64,000 nucleotides of DNA from positions 124,001 through 188,000 of the forward strand of contig NZ_JAFDVD010000003.1 in assembly GCF_016887965.1 (NCBI RefSeq), written 5' to 3'. The DNA is from Phycicoccus sonneratiae (GTDB taxonomy: Bacteria > Actinomycetota > Actinomycetes > Actinomycetales > Dermatophilaceae). Positions within the stretch are counted from its first letter, which is position 1. Each line of letters opens with the position of its first letter. The position numbers and the translations under genes are program-made. Under the pieces are notes generated by a model. The model worked only from the letters and a program-made list of their open reading frames with translations, was not told where the DNA came from and did no database searches. Positions 59,564-64,000 of the stretch are shown here, piece by piece.

Positions 59564-60931
59564 GTGACGATCGCCGACCGCACCCGCACCCTGCTCGACC
59601 ACGCCCTCGCCGGCGCCCAGCGCGAGGGGCGGGTGCCGTCGGTCGCCGCCGGCCTCGTCCGCGGCGGGGAGCTCGTCTGGTCCGGGGCGGTCGGCACGCT
59701 CGACGGGCGCGCCGGCGGTCCCGCGGCCGACGACGACACGCAGTACCGGATGGGGTCGATCACGAAGACCTTCGTCGGCGTCTGCGTGCTGCGGCTGCGC
59801 GACGCCGGCCGCCTCGACCTCGCCGACCGTTTCGACGCGCACGTGCCGGGGTCCTCGCTCGGCGCCGTGACGGTCGAGCAGCTGCTGTCGCACTCCGGCG
59901 GGGTGCAGGCCGAGACCCACGGGCCGTGGTGGGAACGCACGCCGGGTGACGGCTGGGACGCGCTCGCCGGCGCCGGGGTCGCCACACCGGCCGGGCAGCG
60001 GTTCCGGGCCGGGCGCCGCTTCCACTACTCGAACGTCGGCTTCGCGGCCCTCGGGCGGCTGCTCGAGGTGGCGCACGGGACGGGATGGGCCGACGTCGTG
60101 CGCACCGAGCTGCTCGAGCCGCTGGGCATGACGCGGACGACGACGCGGCCGTCCGGGCGGGCCGCGCCGGGCCTGGCCGTCCACCCCTTCGCCGACGTGC
60201 TGCTGCCCGAGCCCGAGCACGACGGCGGGGCGATGGCGCCGGCCGGGCAGCTGTGGACCACCGTCCGCGACCTGTCGCGGTGGGCGGCCTTCCTCGGGGG
60301 TGACACGGCGGGGCTGCTGTCGACGGAGACCCTCGAGGAGATGTGCGAGCCGCACCACGTCGTCGACGAGGTCGGCCAGCCGTGGACCGGGGCGCACGGT
60401 CTCGGCTGGCAGGTGTGGAACGTCGACGGGGTCCGCTACGCCGGGCACGGCGGGTCGATGCCGGGCTTCCTCGCCGGGCTGCGGGTGCGCCTCGACGGGG
60501 GTGACGGGGTCGTCACGCTCGCCAACACGACCTCGACGACGGTGATGCGCGGGCTCGCCGACCGGCTGCTCGGGGTGCTGCACGACGAGGAGCCGGCGCC
60601 CGTCGAGCCGTGGGTGGCATCCGGGACCGCCGACCTGCTCGAGCTCGTCGGGACGTGGCACTGGGGTCCGTCGGTGACGACGGCCCGCTCGGTCGGCGAG
60701 CACCTCGTGCTCGGGGAGCCGGGGACGGCGCGCGGCTCGCGGTTCGCCCGGGTCGGGGAGGACGAGTGGGTCGGGCTCGACGGGTACAACACCGGGGAGC
60801 CGCTGCGGGTGGTGCGGCGGGCCGACGGGACGGTGTCGCACCTCGACCTCGCCTCGTTCCGGTTCACGCGCACGCCCTACGACCCCGCGGCCGACGTCCC
60901 CGGCGGCGTCGACGACCTCGGCTGGACCTGA
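59564..60931 (+). CDS. serine hydrolase (beta-lactamase/class C-like)
   Basis: A 455-residue penicillin-binding-protein-like hydrolase. The SxxK box is SITK (Ser65, Lys68), YSN follows in HYSNVGFAALG, and the third box is HGG in YAGHGGSMPGF. A C-terminal lipocalin-like domain (about 345-440, LVGTWHWGPS...) is present. No signal peptide is evident, so it is probably a cytoplasmic esterase/peptidase rather than a true beta-lactamase. GTG 59564 is used. Confidence 0.88.
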   Translation: MTIADRTRTLLDHALAGAQREGRVPSVAAGLVRGGELVWSGAVGTLDGRAGGPAADDDTQYRMGSITKTFVGVCVLRLRDAGRLDLADRFDAHVPGSSLGAVTVEQLLSHSGGVQAETHGPWWERTPGDGWDALAGAGVATPAGQRFRAGRRFHYSNVGFAALGRLLEVAHGTGWADVVRTELLEPLGMTRTTTRPSGRAAPGLAVHPFADVLLPEPEHDGGAMAPAGQLWTTVRDLSRWAAFLGGDTAGLLSTETLEEMCEPHHVVDEVGQPWTGAHGLGWQVWNVDGVRYAGHGGSMPGFLAGLRVRLDGGDGVVTLANTTSTTVMRGLADRLLGVLHDEEPAPVEPWVASGTADLLELVGTWHWGPSVTTARSVGEHLVLGEPGTARGSRFARVGEDEWVGLDGYNTGEPLRVVRRADGTVSHLDLASFRFTRTPYDPAADVPGGVDDLGWT

Positions 60932-60976
60932 GCCGCGCCCCTCGCCGCCCTCCCCTCCGACCGGCCGTCGCCCCAA

Positions 60977-61061
60977 CTTTCTCTCCGGCCTGCCGGAACC
61001 TTCAGTGACCTGCCGGTTGCAACCGGCACGTGGGTGAACTTTTCGGCATCCGGAGAGAAAG
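60977..61061. repeat. 85-bp complex palindromic element family D
   Basis: Outer arms CTTTCTCTCCGG and CCGGAGAGAAAG are a perfect 12-bp inverted repeat. Nested inside are TGCCG/CGGCA, TTCA/TGAA and a central perfect hairpin TGCCGGTT-GC-AACCGGCA. It is AT-richer than its surroundings. It lies between the serine hydrolase and recQ, immediately upstream of the recQ leader. Only one copy is seen in the window. Confidence 0.85.
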
Positions 61062-61140
61062 CTCTGCAGCGGCAGTGGGTGCCGGCCCCGTGGACGGCGG
61101 ACGACGCGGTGTCGGGCGCAGCGCCTACGGTGGAGCGACC

Positions 61141-63279
61141 ATGACGACACCCGCCGCGGCCCCCGCCCCCGCTCCGCCGACGCCCGCCCTCACCGAGCGC
61201 GCCCGCGAGGCGCTGCGCCGGCTGGTCGGCCGGCCGGACGCCGACTTCCGCGACGGCCAGCTCGAGGCGGTCTCGGCCCTCGTCGCCGACCGCTCGCGCG
61301 TCCTCGTCGTCCAGCGCACCGGGTGGGGCAAGTCGGCCGTCTACTTCGTCGCCACCGCGCTGCGCCGCGCCGAGGGCGCCGGGCCGACGGTCATCATCAG
61401 CCCCCTCCTCGCCCTGATGCGCGACCAGATCGCCGCGGCCGGTCGGGCCGGCATCCGCGCCGTGACGATGAACTCCGCCAACGCCCAGGACTGGGACGAG
61501 GTCCGCACGGCCCTGGCCGAGGACGCCGTCGACGTCCTCCTCGTCAGCCCGGAACGGCTCAACAACCCGCGCTTCCGCGACGAGCAGCTCCCCGACCTCG
61601 CCCGCCGCTGCGGCCTGCTCGTCGTCGACGAGGCGCACTGCGTCAGCGACTGGGGCCACGACTTCCGGCCCGACTACCGCCGCATCCGCGACCTGCTCGC
61701 CACCCTGCCGCCCGACGTCCCCGTGCTCGCCACGACGGCCACCGCCAACGCCCGGGTCGTCCACGACGTCGAGGAGCAGCTGGCCGTCGGGGGCCGGCCC
61801 GTGCTCACCGTGCGCGGCGGCCTCGCCCGCGACTCGCTGCGCCTCGGGGTGCTCCGCTCGATGTCCCCGGAGCAGCGGCTCGGCTGGCTGCTCGCCCACC
61901 TCGGTGAGCTGCCCGGCAGCGGCATCGTCTACGCGCTCACCGTCTCGGCCGCCGAGGACGTCGCCACCGCCCTGCGCGAGGCCGGCCACGCGGTCGCCTC
62001 CTACACCGGCCGCACCGACCCCGCCGACCGCGAACGGCTCGAGGAGGCGTTGCGGCACAACGAGGTCAAGGCCCTGGTGGCCACGTCGGCCCTCGGGATG
62101 GGCTTCGACAAGCCCGACCTCGGGTTCGTCGTCCACCTCGGCGCGCCGAACAGCCCGGTCGCGTACTACCAGCAGGTCGGGCGTGCCGGTCGCGCCACCG
62201 AGCGGGCCGACGTGCTCCTCCTCCCGGGCCCCGAGGACAGGGACATCTGGCAGTACTTCGCGAGCGTGTCGATGCCCCGCGAGGACCAGGCCGACGCCGT
62301 GCTCCGGGCCCTCGCCGAGGCCGGGCGGCCGCTGTCGACGGCCGCCCTCGAGACCGCGGTCGACGTCCGCCGCACCCGCCTCGAGCTGCTCCTCAAGGTC
62401 CTCGACGTCGACGGCGCCGTCCAGCGGGTCTCCGGCGGATGGACCGCCACCGGCGTGCCCTGGGACTACGACGCCGAGCGCTACGAACGGGTCGCCGCGG
62501 CCCGGCGCGACGAGCAGCAGCTGATGCTCGACTACGAACGCACCGACGCCTGCCGGATGGCCTTCCTCCAGGAGACCCTCGACGACGACACCGCCGTCCC
62601 CTGCGGTCGCTGCGACGGGTGCGCCGGGCCCTGGTACGCCACCGACGTCCCGGACACCGTCGTCGGTGCCGCGCGCGAGCGGCTCACCCGCGTCGGGGTC
62701 GACCTCGACCCGCGCGCCCAGTGGCCCACCGGGATGGAGCGCATCGGGGTGCCGGTCAAGGGGAAGATCCCGCCGGAGGAGGGACTGCTGCCCGGGCGGG
62801 CCCTGGCCCGCCTCTCGGACCTCGGGTGGGGGCAGCGGCTGCGCGAGGTGCTCCGTGAGGACGCGCCCGCTTCTCCTGAGCTGCTCCGCGCCTGCGTCCC
62901 GGTCCTCGCCGAGTGGGGCTGGGCCGAGCGACCCGTGGGCGTGGTCGCGGTGCCCTCGCGCCACCGCCCGCAGCTCGTCGGCTCGCTGGCGGCCGGGCTC
63001 GCCGAGATCGGGCGGCTGCGCCTCCTCGGCAGCCTCGACCTCGCCCACGACGGCCCCACCGGCGAGATGGGCGGCAACAGCGCCTACCGGCTCGCGGGGG
63101 TCTGGGAGCGGCTCGTCGTCGGACCCGACCTCGCCGCCGCGCTCGACGGCTGCCCCGGGCCGGTGCTCCTCGTCGACGACGTCGTCTCCTCCCGCTGGAC
63201 CCTCACCGTCGCCGGGCGCGCCCTGCGGCAGGCCGGCGCACCCGGGGTGCTGCCCTTCGCGCTCGCCGTCGACGGCTGA
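61141..63279 (+). CDS. recQ: RecQ family ATP-dependent DNA helicase with C-terminal phosphoribosyltransferase-like domain
   Basis: A 712-residue protein. The helicase core has VQRTGWGKSAVYF (Walker A, residues 61-65), DEAH at 163-166 in VVDEAHCVSDWGHDFRPDY, TTATAN, and motif VI YYQQVGRAGRA. The RecQ-type Cys4 zinc site lies around 470-492 (CRMAFLQ...PCGRCDGC). The last 110 residues look like a type I phosphoribosyltransferase with PRPP loop VLLVDDVVSSRWT (about 675-688). ATG 61141 is used; the upstream open frame is the palindromic leader. Likely role is DNA unwinding in repair; the nucleotide domain's role is unknown. Confidence 0.9.
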   Translation: MTTPAAAPAPAPPTPALTERAREALRRLVGRPDADFRDGQLEAVSALVADRSRVLVVQRTGWGKSAVYFVATALRRAEGAGPTVIISPLLALMRDQIAAAGRAGIRAVTMNSANAQDWDEVRTALAEDAVDVLLVSPERLNNPRFRDEQLPDLARRCGLLVVDEAHCVSDWGHDFRPDYRRIRDLLATLPPDVPVLATTATANARVVHDVEEQLAVGGRPVLTVRGGLARDSLRLGVLRSMSPEQRLGWLLAHLGELPGSGIVYALTVSAAEDVATALREAGHAVASYTGRTDPADRERLEEALRHNEVKALVATSALGMGFDKPDLGFVVHLGAPNSPVAYYQQVGRAGRATERADVLLLPGPEDRDIWQYFASVSMPREDQADAVLRALAEAGRPLSTAALETAVDVRRTRLELLLKVLDVDGAVQRVSGGWTATGVPWDYDAERYERVAAARRDEQQLMLDYERTDACRMAFLQETLDDDTAVPCGRCDGCAGPWYATDVPDTVVGAARERLTRVGVDLDPRAQWPTGMERIGVPVKGKIPPEEGLLPGRALARLSDLGWGQRLREVLREDAPASPELLRACVPVLAEWGWAERPVGVVAVPSRHRPQLVGSLAAGLAEIGRLRLLGSLDLAHDGPTGEMGGNSAYRLAGVWERLVVGPDLAAALDGCPGPVLLVDDVVSSRWTLTVAGRALRQAGAPGVLPFALAVDG

Positions 63280-63380
63280 GCGGTCGTCCGGTCGGGCACC
63301 GGGCTTCCTCCCGTCACCGGTCGGTGTCGTGGGCGCGGGTCGGGCCGTGCGGCCCGAGGGGTCACCGTGGTGTGCGACCG

Positions 63381-63415
63381 CTCTCGGTTGCTCCGGATCG
63401 TGAAGCAGCCGAGAG
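63381..63415. repeat. 35-bp palindromic element family E, copy 1
   Basis: Ends CTCTCGGTTGC and GCAGCCGAGAG pair with one mismatch. It lies in the 284-nt gap between recQ and the next MFS gene; apart from copies 1 and 2 of this element nothing else is seen in that gap. Confidence 0.85.
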
Positions 63416-63443
63416 TCTGCGCACCCCCTTCCACCCGCCGCCC

Positions 63444-63478
63444 CTCTCGGTTGCCCCCGGATACGACTCAACCGAGAG
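63444..63478. repeat. 35-bp palindromic element family E, copy 2
   Basis: Same length and orientation as copy 1, starting 63 bp after it. Arms CTCTCGGTTG and CAACCGAGAG are perfect, and the core CCGGAT is shared. Confidence 0.85.
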
Positions 63479-63563
63479 TCCCCGCAGCACCCCACCCTGA
63501 ACAGCGCCGGGCCATCCCGCCCCTCCGACACCGCCCGGCCACCGCACCACCTAGCGTGGCCGG

Positions 63564-64000
63564 GTGAGCCAGGAGATTGAGGAACGCGCCGACACCACCC
63601 GCGACGACGCTCCCGACCCCCGGCGCTGGCGCATCCTCGGCGTCACCCTGACCGTCGGCTTCATGGTGCTGCTCGACGTGACGATCGTGAACGTCGCGAT
63701 CCCCTCGATGCGCACCGGCCTCGACACGAGCGCGGGCAGCATCCAGTGGGTCGTCTCCGGGTACGCCCTGGCCCTCGGGCTGGTCCTCGTCAGCGGCGGC
63801 CGGCTCGGCGACGCGCACGGGCGGCGGAGGATGATGCTCATCGGCCTCACCGGCTTCGTGCTCGCTTCCGCTGCAGCCGGACTCGCGCCGCACGTCGCCG
63901 TCCTCGTCGGCGCCCGCCTCGTCCAGGGCGTGGCCGCGGGCCTGCTGACCCCGCAGAGCTCGGGGCTCATCCAGTCCCTGTTCCGCGGGCCGGAGCGGGG
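63564..64000 (+). CDS. MFS transporter, DHA2/EmrB-type, 5' part
   Basis: The first 145 codons of a drug:H+ antiporter-2 family exporter, cut by the window end. TM1 is VGFMVLLDVTIVNVAIPSM, with the D-x-T-I-V-N-V-A-I-P motif D1 typical of 14-helix exporters. SIQWVVSGYALALG, motif A in GGRLGDAHGRRRMM and RLVQGVAAGLLTPQS follow. The GTG at 63564 starts after the pair of family E palindromes; no strong ribosome binding site is seen. Substrate unknown. Confidence 0.9.
   Translation, partial: MSQEIEERADTTRDDAPDPRRWRILGVTLTVGFMVLLDVTIVNVAIPSMRTGLDTSAGSIQWVVSGYALALGLVLVSGGRLGDAHGRRRMMLIGLTGFVLASAAAGLAPHVAVLVGARLVQGVAAGLLTPQSSGLIQSLFRGPER

Noticed and set aside
59564-60931. True antibiotic-hydrolysing beta-lactamase
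   Set aside because: The catalytic boxes fit the wider serine hydrolase family, but there is no signal peptide and the C-terminal lipocalin-like domain points to an esterase/peptidase.

Overview
The window is a high-GC chromosomal segment with dense, often 1-4 nt overlapping genes and frequent GTG starts. It looks like an actinobacterium of the order Micrococcales, most probably the Intrasporangiaceae. This is an inference from an actinobacterial-type ESX (type VII) secretion locus, a homologue of the mycothiol-dependent oxidoreductase Rv2466c, fused EcfA, a translational ileS T-box, paired ClpP1/ClpP2 and a DUF4916 NUDIX protein. There is no sign of a prophage, plasmid, transposase or CRISPR array.

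Layout. 0.1-1.0 kb: cysteine dioxygenase and a rhodanese. 1.0-5.1 kb (minus): isoleucyl-tRNA synthetase, led by a T-box with an AUC specifier, then an overlapping GNAT acetyltransferase. 5.2-11.6 kb (plus): a cobalamin riboswitch controls a six-gene, tightly overlapping unit. It encodes two exported proteins resembling the two halves of animal transcobalamin/intrinsic factor, a complete ECF transporter (EcfT, double EcfA, S component) and a NUDIX protein. This reads as a surface vitamin B12 capture and uptake system and is the most interesting feature here. 11.6-13.6 kb: a VOC protein flanked by two 79-bp palindromes, then an acyltransferase. 13.6-27.7 kb: a type VII secretion locus in three transcription units: eccC; one eccD-like gene; an esx/esx-led minus operon with a mycosin and a long glycine-rich WXG protein; and a plus operon with a second eccD, eccB and a second mycosin.

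27.7-30.3 kb: valS. 30.5-35.7 kb: a C39-like peptidase pair and a divergent DUF4129-MoxR-DUF58 operon. 35.8-45.7 kb: the protein quality-control genes clpX, clpP2, clpP1 and tig, all on the minus strand. The usual tig-clpP1-clpP2-clpX block is broken up by a secreted repeat protein, a DUF4118 membrane protein and a LacI/MFS pair. Similar ClgR-like boxes lie upstream of clpP1 and clpX. 45.8-48.0 kb: DUF389 protein, tRNA-Gly, tRNA-Pro and trmB. 48.0-57.1 kb: metabolic and stress genes (SpoIIE-type phosphatase, rpiB, Rv2466c-like oxidoreductase, pepN, MscS channel, truncated haemoglobin, alpha-glucosidase, glycerophosphodiesterase). 57.1-64.0 kb: an MFS exporter, a hypothetical gene, a thioesterase, a serine hydrolase, a RecQ helicase with a C-terminal phosphoribosyltransferase-like domain, and the start of another MFS exporter cut by the window edge.

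A second theme is short imperfect palindromes. Five unrelated families were seen, four of them as direct pairs a few tens to hundreds of bases apart. Four families are intergenic. One has entered a coding sequence in frame, in the linker between the two ATPase domains of EcfA. They resemble REP-type elements.
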